From Mesorhizobium sp. L-2-11 (GTDB taxonomy: Bacteria > Pseudomonadota > Alphaproteobacteria > Rhizobiales > Rhizobiaceae): a stretch of DNA of 64,000 nt. Made by a program: the position numbers and the translations under genes. Shown here one piece after another: positions 53,766-62,659 of the stretch. The DNA lies in assembly GCF_016756595.1 (NCBI RefSeq), contig NZ_AP023257.1, positions 2,930,001 to 2,994,000 on the forward strand, read 5' to 3'. The stretch's first letter is position 1; every line of letters starts with the position of its first letter. Under the pieces are notes generated by a model. That model was not told the origin of the DNA. It did no database searches and saw only the letters and a list, made by a program, of their open reading frames with translations.

Positions 53766-54485
53766 ATGTCGATTTGGGATCGCCTCGGCGACTTCATCAC
53801 CCGCGTTTCGTCCTCAACCTCGTCCGGCGTCGCCGACGTGGTCGAGGCTGTGCGCACGGTTTTCTCCGGCGACCCCGACCTGCGCCGGCGCGTCGCCTTC
53901 TCGGTGGCGATGATCGCGCTGTCGGCCAAGATGGCCAAGGCCGACGGCATCGTCACTCAGGACGAGGTGCGCGCCTTCCAGCAGATATTCGAAGTGCCGA
54001 AGGAGCAGACGCGCAATGTGGCGCGGCTCTACGATTTGGCCAAGCGCGACATTGCCGGCTTTGAGACCTATGCCGCGCGCATGGCGCAGCTTTGCGGCTC
54101 AGGTCATCCGAACTGCAAGATGCTGGAGGATATTCTCGACGGGCTGTTCCATATCGCCAAGGCCGACGGGCTGGTCCACGAGCGCGAAGGCCAGTTCCTG
54201 CATCGCATCGCCGAGATCTTCCGGATCGAGGAGGCGCACTACCAGAGCATTCTGGCCCGGCACGTCGATCTGGGTGCGGCCGATCCCTATGTCGTGCTTG
54301 GCATCGAGCGGGGAAAAACCTTCGAGGAGGTCAGGAAGCGTTACCGCAAGCTGGTTTCGGACAACCATCCCGACCGGCTGATCGCACGCGGCCTGCCGCA
54401 GGAATTCATCAAGATCGCAACCAGCAGGATCGCGGCGATCAACGCGGCCTATGAGATGATCGAACGGGGCCTGCGGCACGCATGA
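53766..54485 (+). CDS. DjlA-like co-chaperone (TerB plus J domain)
   Basis: Protein of 239 residues. A TerB/DjlA central domain (about 45-165, with AFSVAMIALSAKMAKADGIV and GLFHIAKADGLVHEREGQFL) is followed by a C-terminal J domain (about 172-239) with DPYVVLGIERGKTFEEVRKR and the essential HPD in SDNHPDRLI. J domains stimulate DnaK ATPase. E. coli DjlA has an N-terminal membrane helix; here the first 45 residues lack one, so the protein is probably soluble. The ATG at 53766 is chosen over GTG at 53760. The stop overlaps the amidase start (ATGA), so both are coupled. Confidence 0.85.
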   Translation: MSIWDRLGDFITRVSSSTSSGVADVVEAVRTVFSGDPDLRRRVAFSVAMIALSAKMAKADGIVTQDEVRAFQQIFEVPKEQTRNVARLYDLAKRDIAGFETYAARMAQLCGSGHPNCKMLEDILDGLFHIAKADGLVHEREGQFLHRIAEIFRIEEAHYQSILARHVDLGAADPYVVLGIERGKTFEEVRKRYRKLVSDNHPDRLIARGLPQEFIKIATSRIAAINAAYEMIERGLRHA

Positions 54486-55243
54486 GCGGCTTCCTGCCCG
54501 ACGAGCCGAGCGCCGAGGTAAGGGTATCGCCGAATTTCGGTCCACGACGCGAGACGGTCGACATGATCGTGCTGCACTACACCGGCATGGAGACCGGCGC
54601 CGGCGCCGAAGCCTGGCTGTGCGATCCAGCCAGCGAGGTTTCGTCGCACTACCTCGTCCATGAGGACGGCCGCATCGTCCAGATGGTCAGGGAAAGCGAC
54701 CGTGCCTGGCATGCCGGCAAGAGTTCCTGGTTCGGACGCAGCGACATCAACTCCTGTTCGGTCGGCATCGAGATCGTCAATCCGGGACATTCGCTGGGCT
54801 ATCGGAATTTTCCGAAACGACAGATCGATGCCGTGATCGGCCTGTGCAAGGGGATTGTTCAGCGCCATTCCATCCCAGCTCAACGGGTGCTCGCCCATTC
54901 CGACGTGGCGCCGGGACGCAAGATCGATCCGGGCGAGAGATTCCCCTGGAGGGCCCTGTTCGAGGCCGGCGTCGGCCATTTCGTCGAAGCAGCACCCCTC
55001 AGGCGCGGCGCGGCGCTGAAGGCCGGCGACGCGTCTGCCGAGGTCGAGGCGTTGCAGTCGATGCTGGCGCTCTACGGTTATGGCGTGGAGATATCGGGCG
55101 CATTCGATCGGCAAACCGAAATCGTGGTCGAGGCTTTCCAGAGGCATTTCCGGCAACGCAAAGTGGATGGCGTGGCCGACGGATCGACAATTCGCACGCT
55201 GGAACGGCTGCTTGGCTCCGTGAGGGCCATTCCGTCCAAGTAG
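54482..55243 (+). CDS. N-acetylmuramoyl-L-alanine amidase, AmpD-like, with peptidoglycan-binding domain
   Basis: Zn-dependent amidase of 253 residues. The Amidase_2 domain begins MIVLHYTGMETGAGAEAWL with the first Zn His. YLVHEDGRIVQMV and AWHAGKSSWFG follow with another His, and VLAHSDVAPGRKIDPGERFPW supplies the last ligand and catalytic residues. A PG_binding_1 module (ALQSMLALYGYGVEISGAFD, VVEAFQRHFRQ) ends the protein. No signal peptide, as in cytoplasmic AmpD, which recycles anhydro-muropeptides. The added PG-binding domain is common in alphaproteobacteria. Overlaps the DjlA-like gene by 4 bp. Confidence 0.88.
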   Translation: MSGFLPDEPSAEVRVSPNFGPRRETVDMIVLHYTGMETGAGAEAWLCDPASEVSSHYLVHEDGRIVQMVRESDRAWHAGKSSWFGRSDINSCSVGIEIVNPGHSLGYRNFPKRQIDAVIGLCKGIVQRHSIPAQRVLAHSDVAPGRKIDPGERFPWRALFEAGVGHFVEAAPLRRGAALKAGDASAEVEALQSMLALYGYGVEISGAFDRQTEIVVEAFQRHFRQRKVDGVADGSTIRTLERLLGSVRAIPSK

Positions 55244-55425
55244 TCTTTTCCTGGCTGTAGGTTACAGCCTGTCACTTAAAGTGACTTGCCCCGCCTTTTT
55301 TGCCGCCAAATCGGCCGTCAAAGGCGATCCGTGCAAGTTGTCGGACATACAGCCTCCCAAATGTTCCGATGTTGATTGGCGTAGCTGCGTGAAGTTCTTC
55401 GCGCGGTTCAACAGAACAGGATCCC

Positions 55426-56253
55426 ATGCAGAAATTGACCTTTTTAACGGCAGCTATTGCTGCCGGCGTAATGACTGTTGCCATCGGTGCGGCCAATGGC
55501 GCGCCTTTGAGCCAGCGAGCTGACCAGGGTTTTATTACCGCGTCCGACAAGACTGCCACGCCGAAAGCCGGCCAAGATGCCGGGGAAAAAAGGACGGCCC
55601 CCGCAAAGGCGAAAAAGGCTGCTGCGGTGAAGGCGAAAAAGCCAGCACCCGCAAAGGCGGAGAAGGTAAATGTGAAAAGGCCAATCTCGGCAAAGAAGCC
55701 AGTCCTTGCAAAGAAAGCAGTCTCTGCAAAGAAGCCAGTCGTTGCAAAGAAGGCAGTCTCCAGGCGACATGTGAAGCGCAACAGGACCCGCATCGACCAG
55801 GCGACGACGGCGTCGATAGGCAGGAAAAGCCGGGCGGCGGCGCCGAAGCCGGCGGCCGCTGGCGGTAGCGACCAGTATTCGACGATCATTGAGCGTCATG
55901 CGGCCAGCAATGGTGTGCCGGTCTCGCTCGCCAAGGCCGTCATCATGATCGAGAGCAGGTTTCAGCCGAACCAGGTCGGCCGCGCCGGCGAGATCGGCCT
56001 GATGCAGATCAAGCCGTCGACGGCGCGGATGATGGGTTACAGCGGCTCGATCAAGGGTCTCCACGATCCTGAGACCAACATCAAATACGGCATGAAATAT
56101 CTCGCCATGGCGCAGAACCTCGGCGGCGGCACGACTTGCGGCACGATCCTGAAGTACAATGCCGGCCATGGCGCCAAGCGGATGAACCCGATCTCCGCGG
56201 CCTATTGCGGCAAGGTCAAAGTGCAGTTGGCCGCGCTTGGAGCGCCGGCGTAA
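55426..56253 (+). CDS. Lytic transglycosylase (SLT family) with Lys/Ala repeat region
   Basis: Exported protein of 275 residues. Signal peptide 1-26 (FLTAAIAAGVMTVAIGAANG). Residues 50-115 form a low-complexity basic region made of AKKPV/AKKAV units. The C-terminal SLT domain (about 145-265) has the catalytic Glu in KAVIMIESRFQPNQVG, then GEIGLMQIKPSTARMMGYSG and ILKYNAGHGAKRMNPISAAY, typical of SLT/VirB1-like enzymes that cleave glycan strands. The basic repeat may bind teichoic-free peptidoglycan or other polyanions; this is a guess. Located 183 bp after the amidase gene. Confidence 0.88.
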   Translation: MQKLTFLTAAIAAGVMTVAIGAANGAPLSQRADQGFITASDKTATPKAGQDAGEKRTAPAKAKKAAAVKAKKPAPAKAEKVNVKRPISAKKPVLAKKAVSAKKPVVAKKAVSRRHVKRNRTRIDQATTASIGRKSRAAAPKPAAAGGSDQYSTIIERHAASNGVPVSLAKAVIMIESRFQPNQVGRAGEIGLMQIKPSTARMMGYSGSIKGLHDPETNIKYGMKYLAMAQNLGGGTTCGTILKYNAGHGAKRMNPISAAYCGKVKVQLAALGAPA

Positions 56254-56311
56254 TAGACCGGGACCTGCTTTTTTGTTTGCGTTTTCGAATGTGAATCCCT
56301 TTATACGCCTT

Positions 56312-56707
56312 GCCAGCTGGCCGGGCGGCCGCACCCGCGAAGCCGAAAGGCTGCGGGTGAGGAAAGTCCGGGCTCCATGGAGACACGGTGCCGGTTAATG
56401 GCCGGCGGGGGCGACCCTAGGGAAAGTGCCACAGAAAGCAAACCGCCACGATCCGTCGTGGTAAGGGTGAAAGGGTGGGGTAAGAGCCCACCGCGCGACT
56501 GGCAACAGGAGCGGCACGGTAAACCCCACCGGGAGCAAGACCGAATAGGGGCGGTGCGAGGGGAAACCCTCGAGGGCTGTTTCCGGCTCACCGCCCGGGT
56601 AGGTTGCATGAGACGCATGGCAACATGCGTCCAAGATGAATGGCCGCCACGTTCTCGCGCCGCAAGGGGCGAGGGCCATACAGAACCCGGCTTACAGGCC
56701 AGCTGGC
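56312..56707 (+). ncRNA. rnpB: RNase P RNA, bacterial type A
   Basis: Catalytic RNA of ribonuclease P, which removes 5' leaders from pre-tRNAs. The 5' end gccagctggcc and the 3' end ggccagctggc (to 56707) form helix P1. Universal cores are present: gaggaaagtccgggctcc near 56357, acagaaagcaaaccgcc near 56430, ggtaagggtgaaagggtg near 56459, and ggcttacaggcc at the 3' end. Length about 396 nt fits alphaproteobacteria. A promoter is likely just upstream (ttcgaatgtgaatcccttta). No protein frame here is real. Confidence 0.96.
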
Positions 56708-56894
56708 AATTTTCGTCCAGATTTCCACAATGAAATTCCCTGATATCAGCAGGTTGCGTCTTCGGGCGCGCTTGCTGGTTCAGGCGCTTCATTGACTGAA
56801 TCAGCTTCACTGGCTGTACGTGAAGCAAGCGTTTCTTGAAATTGGTGCGATTAAATCGTACCTTCCTGGGCGCGGGCGGTATCAGGAGCGCACC

Positions 56895-57170
56895 ATGGGT
56901 CAGGTCGACAAACGCAGCATCACGCTTTCGCCGGAATTGGCGGCGGCGGTCGACGATGTGGTCGCAGCCGGCGAATATGCTTCGGCCAGTGAGGTGATCC
57001 GCGACGCGCTCAGGCAATGGAAGGAGCGGCGCGACCTGCACGGCTACACGGTCGAGGAACTGCGCAAGCTGGTGCAGGAGGGGATCGACAGCGGACCGGG
57101 ACGATTTGCGTCGATCGATGAAATCAAGGCCGAAGCGCGTAGCCGATTGAAATCCGATAACGCGGCATGA
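56895..57170 (+). CDS. ParD-like antitoxin
   Basis: Protein of 91 residues with a CopG/ParD ribbon-helix-helix at the start (KRSITLSPELAAAVDDVVAA, GEYASASEVIRDALRQWKER) and an acidic/basic tail (ELRKLVQEGIDSGPGRFASI). ParD antitoxins neutralise ParE and repress the operon. ATG at 56895 with gagcgcac upstream; an earlier in-frame ATG at 56820 is rejected. Overlaps the toxin start by 4 bp. Confidence 0.87.
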   Translation: MGQVDKRSITLSPELAAAVDDVVAAGEYASASEVIRDALRQWKERRDLHGYTVEELRKLVQEGIDSGPGRFASIDEIKAEARSRLKSDNAA

Positions 57171-57796
57171 ATTTGCTGCCAATCATCCGAACTGCAAATG
57201 CAGAAGAGGATTTGATCGCGATCTGGCTGCATATTGCGCGAGGCGACGAGGCTGCAGCGGATCGGCTGCTCGACCGGATCGAAGCGCGCTGGCAGCAACT
57301 GACGACTTATCCTTTCTCGGGCGCGCCGCGCGAAGACATTGCGCCCGGCATCCGCCATCTGGTGGTCGGCGAATATCTGACCTTGTACCGTGTCAGCGAG
57401 GATGCCGTCGAAATCCTGCGGGTGCTGCATGGCCGGCGCAATATCGAGCCGACGATCTGGCCTCGTGATCGACCCGCTCAACCGCCGATGCCGTCCAGCG
57501 ACGCCTCGATCGCCTGCCAAAGCGCTTCCACCGGCTCGCAGCCGACCGACAGGCGAACAAAGCCGGGCGGCACCGCATCGCCCCAGCGGGCGCGCCGCTC
57601 GGCCGAAGAGTGGACGCCGCCGAAGGAGGTCGCCGGCTGGATCAGGGCGCAGGCGCCGATGAACGCTTCGGCCCTGGCTTCACTCCCCAGGTCGAGGCCG
57701 ACAAGGAAGCCGAAACGTTCCATCTGGGTGGTCGCCAGATTGTGCGATGGGTCATCCTCCAGTCCAGGAAAGCGGACGGATTTCACGGCCCGATGA
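57167..57796 (+). CDS. ParE-like toxin with read-through C-terminal extension
   Basis: The first 100 residues are a ParE-family toxin: IIRTANAEEDLIAIWLHIAR, RIEARWQQLTTYPFSGAPRE, then LVVGEYLTLYRVSEDAVEIL and RVLHGRRNIEP. ParE toxins inhibit DNA gyrase. Normal members end at about 95-100 residues. Here the frame continues for another 109 residues, low-complexity Pro/Arg/Ser sequence antisense to the convergent PLP-lyase gene. The usual stop has evidently been lost near 57480. The toxin may be altered or inactive, or may still fold with a useless tail. Overlaps the ParD gene by 4 bp. Confidence 0.75.
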   Translation: MNLLPIIRTANAEEDLIAIWLHIARGDEAAADRLLDRIEARWQQLTTYPFSGAPREDIAPGIRHLVVGEYLTLYRVSEDAVEILRVLHGRRNIEPTIWPRDRPAQPPMPSSDASIACQSASTGSQPTDRRTKPGGTASPQRARRSAEEWTPPKEVAGWIRAQAPMNASALASLPRSRPTRKPKRSIWVVARLCDGSSSSPGKRTDFTAR

Positions 57797-58593
57797 TTTG
57801 TCAGGCGTCGGGCGATCAGTTCGGCCGATTTGCACATGCGCTCGAAGCGGACTTCCAGCGTCTCGAGGCCTCGATGGACCAGCCAGGCTTCGAATGGTCC
57901 GGGGATGGAGCCCGACAGTTTGCGCCACTCGCGGATGGCGGTGATGATCCCGGCGTCACGGCTGGCGACATGGCCGAACAGCGCGTCGGAATGGCCATTG
58001 GGCGCCTTTGTGTCAGCAGCAACGACGATATCGGCGCCGAGGTCGAGCGGGCGCTGACCGTAAGGCGTCATCGTGGTGTTGTCGGCGACGACCAGCGCGC
58101 CGGCCTCGTGCGCAAGCCGCGCCACGCCAGCCAGGTCGCAAATGTCCAGCCCGGGATTGGATGGGGTCTCGACGAATACCAGCCGGTAGCCGGCAAAACC
58201 GCCGTCCAGAAACGACTTGGTCGGTCGTGTGTCGAACGGGAGGTCGAAAGGTTTGAGGAAGCGCTCGGCAAGCAGGCGCGGCGTGTAGTAGCCATCGGAC
58301 GGCAACAGGATGCGATCGCCTGCCTTGAGCAGCGCGAAGAAGACCGCCGCGATCGCAGCCATGCCCGACGGGAATGCTACGGACGGCGCGTCCTCGAGGT
58401 GGCCGAGCATGTCCTCCACCGCCTCCCATGTCGGATTGTCGTAGCGCCCGTACTGGCTGACGCCGGCCGGGTTGCCGGGCAGATGGAAAGTTGTCGTCAT
58501 GGTCAGCGGCAGCGAGACCGGATCGCCCTTGGCGAGCTTGACGCCACGCAAATGGGCGAGGGTGGCGGCGCGCGACTTCGCTGTTTCGGACAT
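57478..58593 (-). CDS. Cys/Met metabolism PLP-dependent enzyme (cystathionine gamma-synthase/beta-lyase family)
   Basis: Fold-type I PLP enzyme of 371 residues. The PLP region includes YDNPTWEAVEDMLGHLEDAP and FPSGMAAIAAVFFALLKAGD. The Asp/Ser-containing VVADNTTMTPYGQRPLDLGA is followed by the Schiff-base Lys in VVAADTKAPNGHSDAL. The C-terminal domain has TSFGGVHSSAERRARWG and GFVRLSVGCEPVEALWQAIE with the carboxylate-binding Arg. It could act as cystathionine gamma-lyase or beta-lyase; the family cannot be split by eye. The ATG at 58593 is used; an in-frame ATG at 58650 is less likely. Its 3' part overlaps the extended toxin frame. Confidence 0.87.
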   Translation of the reverse strand: MSETAKSRAATLAHLRGVKLAKGDPVSLPLTMTTTFHLPGNPAGVSQYGRYDNPTWEAVEDMLGHLEDAPSVAFPSGMAAIAAVFFALLKAGDRILLPSDGYYTPRLLAERFLKPFDLPFDTRPTKSFLDGGFAGYRLVFVETPSNPGLDICDLAGVARLAHEAGALVVADNTTMTPYGQRPLDLGADIVVAADTKAPNGHSDALFGHVASRDAGIITAIREWRKLSGSIPGPFEAWLVHRGLETLEVRFERMCKSAELIARRLTNHRAVKSVRFPGLEDDPSHNLATTQMERFGFLVGLDLGSEARAEAFIGACALIQPATSFGGVHSSAERRARWGDAVPPGFVRLSVGCEPVEALWQAIEASLDGIGG

Positions 58594-58997
58594 CGTTTTC
58601 GAACCCTGACTTTGAGGAGAAGGATGCGCAGACGCTATGCCGGGTGACACCGGCAGGCAAGCGCCGAACCGCGTCGGAAAACCGCTCTAAACGCTTCGTT
58701 AGGCTTAATGGAGCATAAACACGGGAGTGCCGTCAAAGCTGCCCTCATCGGTTGTGGCGCGCGTTTGTGAAGCCTATTCCCGTTGACGCCCATAGTGCCC
58801 CATGATATCCCATCCAAATATTCAAGCCTTCGTTCCGCGTCAGGGTGAAGCGTACGCCAATCGGGCAGCCGCGGCGGCTGCGCGTTTGCCTGTTTTCGCC
58901 TTTTGGAACGAAGTGAGTTTTGGGCAGGGACCGCGCTGCGGCGGCGCGGGCGGGGCGATGCAGAGGGGTGCGGCGGCGCAAGCGGCCGTAACGCGTA
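58594..58997. other. 404-bp leader of the dcw cluster
   Basis: Region between the PLP-lyase start and mraZ, holding divergent promoters. Around 58916 ttttgggcagggaccg and gggcggggcgatgcagaggg contain TGGG-like words of the kind MraZ binds before its own gene, but their spacing was not tested. No small gene or RNA was recognised. Confidence 0.4.
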
Positions 58998-59456
58998 ATG
59001 GACCGGTTTCTGTCAAGCGCAGTGAACAGGATCGATGCGAAGGGGCGGGTGTCCGTTCCAGCGCATTTCCGTGCGGTCGTGCAGAAGCGCGGTTATTCGG
59101 AGCTCTATGCGCTGCGCTGCCTGGACCGTCCGGCGATGGATGTCGGCGGGCTCGACCTGCTCGACCGTTACGAGCAGCGCATCGCGCAGGAAGACCCCTT
59201 CCTGCAGACCTCGGACGACATGTCGTTCTTCTGCCATGGCGATGGAACCTTTCTCAAGCTCGATCAGGACGGCCGGATCTCGATGACCGATTTCATCCGC
59301 GAGCACACCGGCATTTCCGCGGAAGTGGCTTTTGTCGGCCGCGGCAATTTCTTTCAGATCTGGGAACCTGGACGGCTCACCGCCTATGGGGCGGAAGCAC
59401 GCGCCCGGCTTTTGCAGCTTCGGCAGGGGACGAAGCCTGGGGAGCGGCCGGAATGA
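58998..59456 (+). CDS. mraZ: Transcriptional regulator MraZ
   Basis: DNA-binding protein of 152 residues with two AbrB-like beta domains. The first begins [20 protein letters not shown]; the second has [20 protein letters not shown] and [12 protein letters not shown]. MraZ forms a ring that binds its own promoter and regulates the division and cell-wall cluster. First gene of the dcw cluster; the ATG overlaps nothing upstream, and the stop overlaps rsmH by ATGA. Slightly longer C-terminus than in E. coli, usual in alphaproteobacteria. Confidence 0.95.
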   Translation: MDRFLSSAVNRIDAKGRVSVPAHFRAVVQKRGYSELYALRCLDRPAMDVGGLDLLDRYEQRIAQEDPFLQTSDDMSFFCHGDGTFLKLDQDGRISMTDFIREHTGISAEVAFVGRGNFFQIWEPGRLTAYGAEARARLLQLRQGTKPGERPE

Positions 59457-60499
59457 TGGCGGGCTACGGCGATGACCCTCACGCCGTTGGCGGACCGGCC
59501 CGTCACATTCCGGTCCTCCTTGCCGAAGTGATGGAGGCGCTTTCGCCCAAAACGGGCGAGGTGGTCGTCGACGGCACATTCGGCGCCGGCGGCTACACCC
59601 AAGCCATTCTGGCGAGCGGCGCCTCGGTTGTCGCGATCGACCGCGATCCGGATGCGATTGCTGCCGGTCGTGCTATCGAGCAACAATCGGGCGGCAGGCT
59701 CCGGCTCGTCCAGGCGCCGTTCTCGACATTGGACGAGCATGTCGAAAGCGCTGACGGCGTCGTGCTCGACATCGGCATCTCCTCCATGCAGATCGATCAG
59801 GCCGAGCGCGGTTTTTCGTTCCGTGCCGACGGACCGCTCGATATGCGCATGGCGCAGGCTGGCCTCAGTGCCGCCGATGTCGTCAACTCTTTCAAGGTGG
59901 GCGATCTTGCCCGCATCTTCGGGTTTCTTGGCGAAGAGCGCCATGCCGGCCGCATCGCCCGCATGATTGAAAGCCGTCGCCAAAAACATCCGTTCGAGCG
60001 CACGCTCGACCTTGCAGACGCCATTGAGACGCATATCGGCCGTGCGCCGAAGGACAAGATCCATCCGGCGACCCGCGTCTTCCAGGCGCTGCGCATTTTC
60101 GTCAATGACGAACTCGGCGAACTGGCCAAAGCGCTGTTTGCGGCTGAACGCGTGCTGAAACCGGGCGGGCGGCTGGCCGTGGTGACGTTCCACTCCCTGG
60201 AAGACCGCATCGTCAAGCGCTTCATTGCCGATCGCGCCGATGCGGCGACCGGATCGCGGCACCTGCCCGAGGCGCAGGCGCGCAGCGCCACCTTCAAAAA
60301 GATCGGCAGCGGCGTGACGCCCGGTGAGGCCGAGATATCGGCCAATCCGCGGGCGCGCTCGGCAAGGCTGCGCGCTGCGATCCGCACCGACGCGCCGCCG
60401 CGCGCCGGCGATTTTTCGATTTTCGGGCTTCCAAAACTTCCTGACCCAAAACTTCCCGGCCCAAAACATCCCGGCGTCGAGCGGCCGGGAGAGAGGTGA
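59453..60499 (+). CDS. rsmH: 16S rRNA (cytosine-1402-N4)-methyltransferase RsmH
   Basis: SAM-dependent methyltransferase of 348 residues (MraW) that N4-methylates C1402 of 16S rRNA. N-terminal [16 protein letters not shown] motif [27 protein letters not shown], then [18 protein letters not shown] and the catalytic region [20 protein letters not shown]. The C-terminus ends in a short repeat [15 protein letters not shown] not present in standard RsmH, encoded by near-15-bp tandem units. The ATG at 59453 overlaps the mraZ stop; the ATG at 59456 is an alternative. Second gene of the dcw operon. Confidence 0.94.
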   Translation: MMAGYGDDPHAVGGPARHIPVLLAEVMEALSPKTGEVVVDGTFGAGGYTQAILASGASVVAIDRDPDAIAAGRAIEQQSGGRLRLVQAPFSTLDEHVESADGVVLDIGISSMQIDQAERGFSFRADGPLDMRMAQAGLSAADVVNSFKVGDLARIFGFLGEERHAGRIARMIESRRQKHPFERTLDLADAIETHIGRAPKDKIHPATRVFQALRIFVNDELGELAKALFAAERVLKPGGRLAVVTFHSLEDRIVKRFIADRADAATGSRHLPEAQARSATFKKIGSGVTPGEAEISANPRARSARLRAAIRTDAPPRAGDFSIFGLPKLPDPKLPGPKHPGVERPGER

Positions 60500-60503
60500 G
60501 CAC

Positions 60504-60881
60504 GTGTTTCGTACCAGCGACATAGTCCTTATCGCCGTCATGGTTTCGGCCGCGGCCTTGACCTTCAAGACCAAGCGCGAGGCCGAGGAACAATTGGCGG
60601 CGGTGCACAAGATCCAGGCGCAAATCCGTTACGAGGAGGACACGATCGATCTTCTGAAGGCGGACTGGAGCCTGCTTACCCAGCCGTCGCGTCTGCAAAA
60701 GCTGGCCGAGATCTATAAATCGCAACTCGGGCTCGAGCCGGTCAGCGCCCGCCAGATCATCGGACTGGACGATCTGCCGGCAAAACCCCTCACCATCGAG
60801 GACCTTTCGTCCGAGCGGCTGGGCGGCATGGCCGACAATTCCGGCAAGGACCCAGTGGTCACCGGAGGCATCGTCCAATGA
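60504..60881 (+). CDS. ftsL: Cell division protein FtsL
   Basis: Divisome protein of 125 residues: a short cytoplasmic N-terminus, one transmembrane helix (TSDIVLIAVMVSAAALTF), then a coiled-coil periplasmic segment (REAEEQLAAVHKIQAQIRYE, LQKLAEIYKSQLGLEPV). It joins FtsB and FtsQ to activate septal peptidoglycan synthesis. The start is GTG at 60504 with gagagg upstream; the longer frame from 60324 is rejected. The stop overlaps ftsI by ATGA. Placement between rsmH and ftsI is diagnostic. Confidence 0.9.
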   Translation: MFRTSDIVLIAVMVSAAALTFKTKREAEEQLAAVHKIQAQIRYEEDTIDLLKADWSLLTQPSRLQKLAEIYKSQLGLEPVSARQIIGLDDLPAKPLTIEDLSSERLGGMADNSGKDPVVTGGIVQ

Positions 60882-62605
60882 TCGCCAGACTTCCAGTAAT
60901 CGCCAGTCTGCTGACGCGCCGCGCCAAGTCCGGCGACGACGGATCGATTGTGGTCGAAGGCGCCCGCAAGGCGACCGGCGGCAAGGGCAGGACCCGTGTC
61001 GTGATGACGATGGCGGTGTTTTTCGGCATCTATCTGACCATCACCGGGCGGCTGGTCTATCTCGGTTTCCAGAACCCCGACCTGTCCGGCGGTCCGCAGA
61101 GCCGGGTGACGGCATCGCGGCCCGACATCGTCGACCGCAATGGCGAAGTTCTGGCGACCGACATCAAGACGGCGTCGCTGTTTGCCGAACCGCGCCGCAT
61201 TGTCGACGCCGACGAGGCGATCGAAAAACTGGCGACGGTGCTTCCCGAAATCGACTACGAGCAGACCTATCACAAGCTGAAGAGCGGCGCCGGCTTCGTC
61301 TGGCTGCAGCGGCAACTGACGCCCAAGCAACAATCGGACATTCTGCAGCTCGGCATTCCCGGCATCGGTTTCCGTACCGAAAAGCGTCGCTTCTATCCGG
61401 CCGGCGAAACCTCGTCCTACATCGTCGGCCTCACCAACATCGACAATCAGGGCATCTCCGGCATGGAGAAATACATCGATGAACAGGGGCTGAGCGATCT
61501 GCAGGCGTCCGGCCTGGCGGTGGCCAAGGATCTGAAGCCGGTGCAGCTCTCGATCGACCTGCGCGTCCAGCATATCGTGCGTGACGAGGTCGCCACCGGC
61601 ATGGAAAAATACCGCGCGATCGCGGCGGGCGCCGTCGTTCTCAATGTCAAGACCGGCGAAGTGGTGGCGATGGCCTCGGTTCCGGATTTTGACCCGAACA
61701 ACCCCTATAATGCGCACGACAAGGACCGCTTGAATCGCATGTCGGCCGGCCTCTACGAGATGGGCTCGACCTTGAAGAGCTTTACCACCGCCATGGCGCT
61801 CGATTCCGGCAAAGTGACGCTGGAAAGCCGTTTCGACGCTACGCGCCCGATCAGGATCGGCCGCCAGACCATCCATGATTTTCATGGCAAGTCCCGGGTG
61901 CTGTCGGTGCCCGAAGTGTTCATCTATTCGTCCAACATCGGCTCGGCCAAGGAAGCCGAAGCGGTCGGCATCGAGGGGCACCGCGAATTCCTGCATCGCC
62001 TGGGCATCCTTGAGAGAATGCAGACGGAACTGCCCGAGGTCGCCCGCCCGACCGAGCCCAAGGTCTGGAAACAGGTCCATTCGATCACCATCGCCTTTGG
62101 TCACGGTGTGTCGACGACGCCGCTGCAGACGGCGGTCGGCTGTGCTGCGCTGGTGAACGGCGGCTATTTGATCCAGCCGACATTCCTGAGACGGGCGCAG
62201 GAACAGGCGATGTCGGTGGCCAAGAAAGTCGTCAGCGACAAGACCTCCGAGAACATGCGCTATCTCTACGCACTCAATGCCGAGAAAGGCTCAGGCAGGA
62301 ACGCCAGGGTTCCAGGTTATCGCGTCGGCGGCAAGACGGGAACGGCCGAGAAGGTCGTCAACGGCCGCTACTCAAAGGACAAGAACTTCAACGCCTTCGT
62401 CGCGGCCTTCCCGATGGACGATCCGCAATACATCGTGCTTACCATCGCCGACGAACCGAAGCCGGAAAAACCCGGCATGGGTGCGACGGCCGCCTCGAAT
62501 GCTGGCGTCATGGCTGCAAACATTATCCGACGTTCGGCTTCCATGCTTGGCGTGAAGCCAGATTTCAGCCATGAAAATGGCGCAACGCTGGTTTCCTATC
62601 AGTGA
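60878..62605 (+). CDS. ftsI: Peptidoglycan D,D-transpeptidase FtsI (PBP3)
   Basis: Septal class B penicillin-binding protein of 575 residues. A membrane anchor (VVMTMAVFFGIYLTITGRLV, residues 41-60) is followed by the dimerisation domain and the transpeptidase domain. The domain has Ser297-x-x-Lys300 in MGSTLKSF, SSN in VFIYSSNIGSAKE and KTG in GGKTGTAEKV, all three motifs intact. It cross-links peptidoglycan at the septum with FtsW. Overlaps ftsL by 4 bp. Followed at 54 bp by murE. Confidence 0.95.
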   Translation: MIARLPVIASLLTRRAKSGDDGSIVVEGARKATGGKGRTRVVMTMAVFFGIYLTITGRLVYLGFQNPDLSGGPQSRVTASRPDIVDRNGEVLATDIKTASLFAEPRRIVDADEAIEKLATVLPEIDYEQTYHKLKSGAGFVWLQRQLTPKQQSDILQLGIPGIGFRTEKRRFYPAGETSSYIVGLTNIDNQGISGMEKYIDEQGLSDLQASGLAVAKDLKPVQLSIDLRVQHIVRDEVATGMEKYRAIAAGAVVLNVKTGEVVAMASVPDFDPNNPYNAHDKDRLNRMSAGLYEMGSTLKSFTTAMALDSGKVTLESRFDATRPIRIGRQTIHDFHGKSRVLSVPEVFIYSSNIGSAKEAEAVGIEGHREFLHRLGILERMQTELPEVARPTEPKVWKQVHSITIAFGHGVSTTPLQTAVGCAALVNGGYLIQPTFLRRAQEQAMSVAKKVVSDKTSENMRYLYALNAEKGSGRNARVPGYRVGGKTGTAEKVVNGRYSKDKNFNAFVAAFPMDDPQYIVLTIADEPKPEKPGMGATAASNAGVMAANIIRRSASMLGVKPDFSHENGATLVSYQ

Positions 62606-62659
62606 TTCTGAGGGCGCGCCGGCAACTGCGCGCTATTTTGTTGCTATGAACGGGGTTCG

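Noticed and set aside
56377..56733. Small coding frames within the 56.3-56.7 kb region
   Set aside because: The region is RNase P RNA with conserved core and P1 pairing; the frames are incidental.
58802..60499. Open frame starting upstream of mraZ and running into rsmH
   Set aside because: The frame before 59453 overlaps mraZ in another frame and has no family similarity; rsmH starts at the ATGA overlap.
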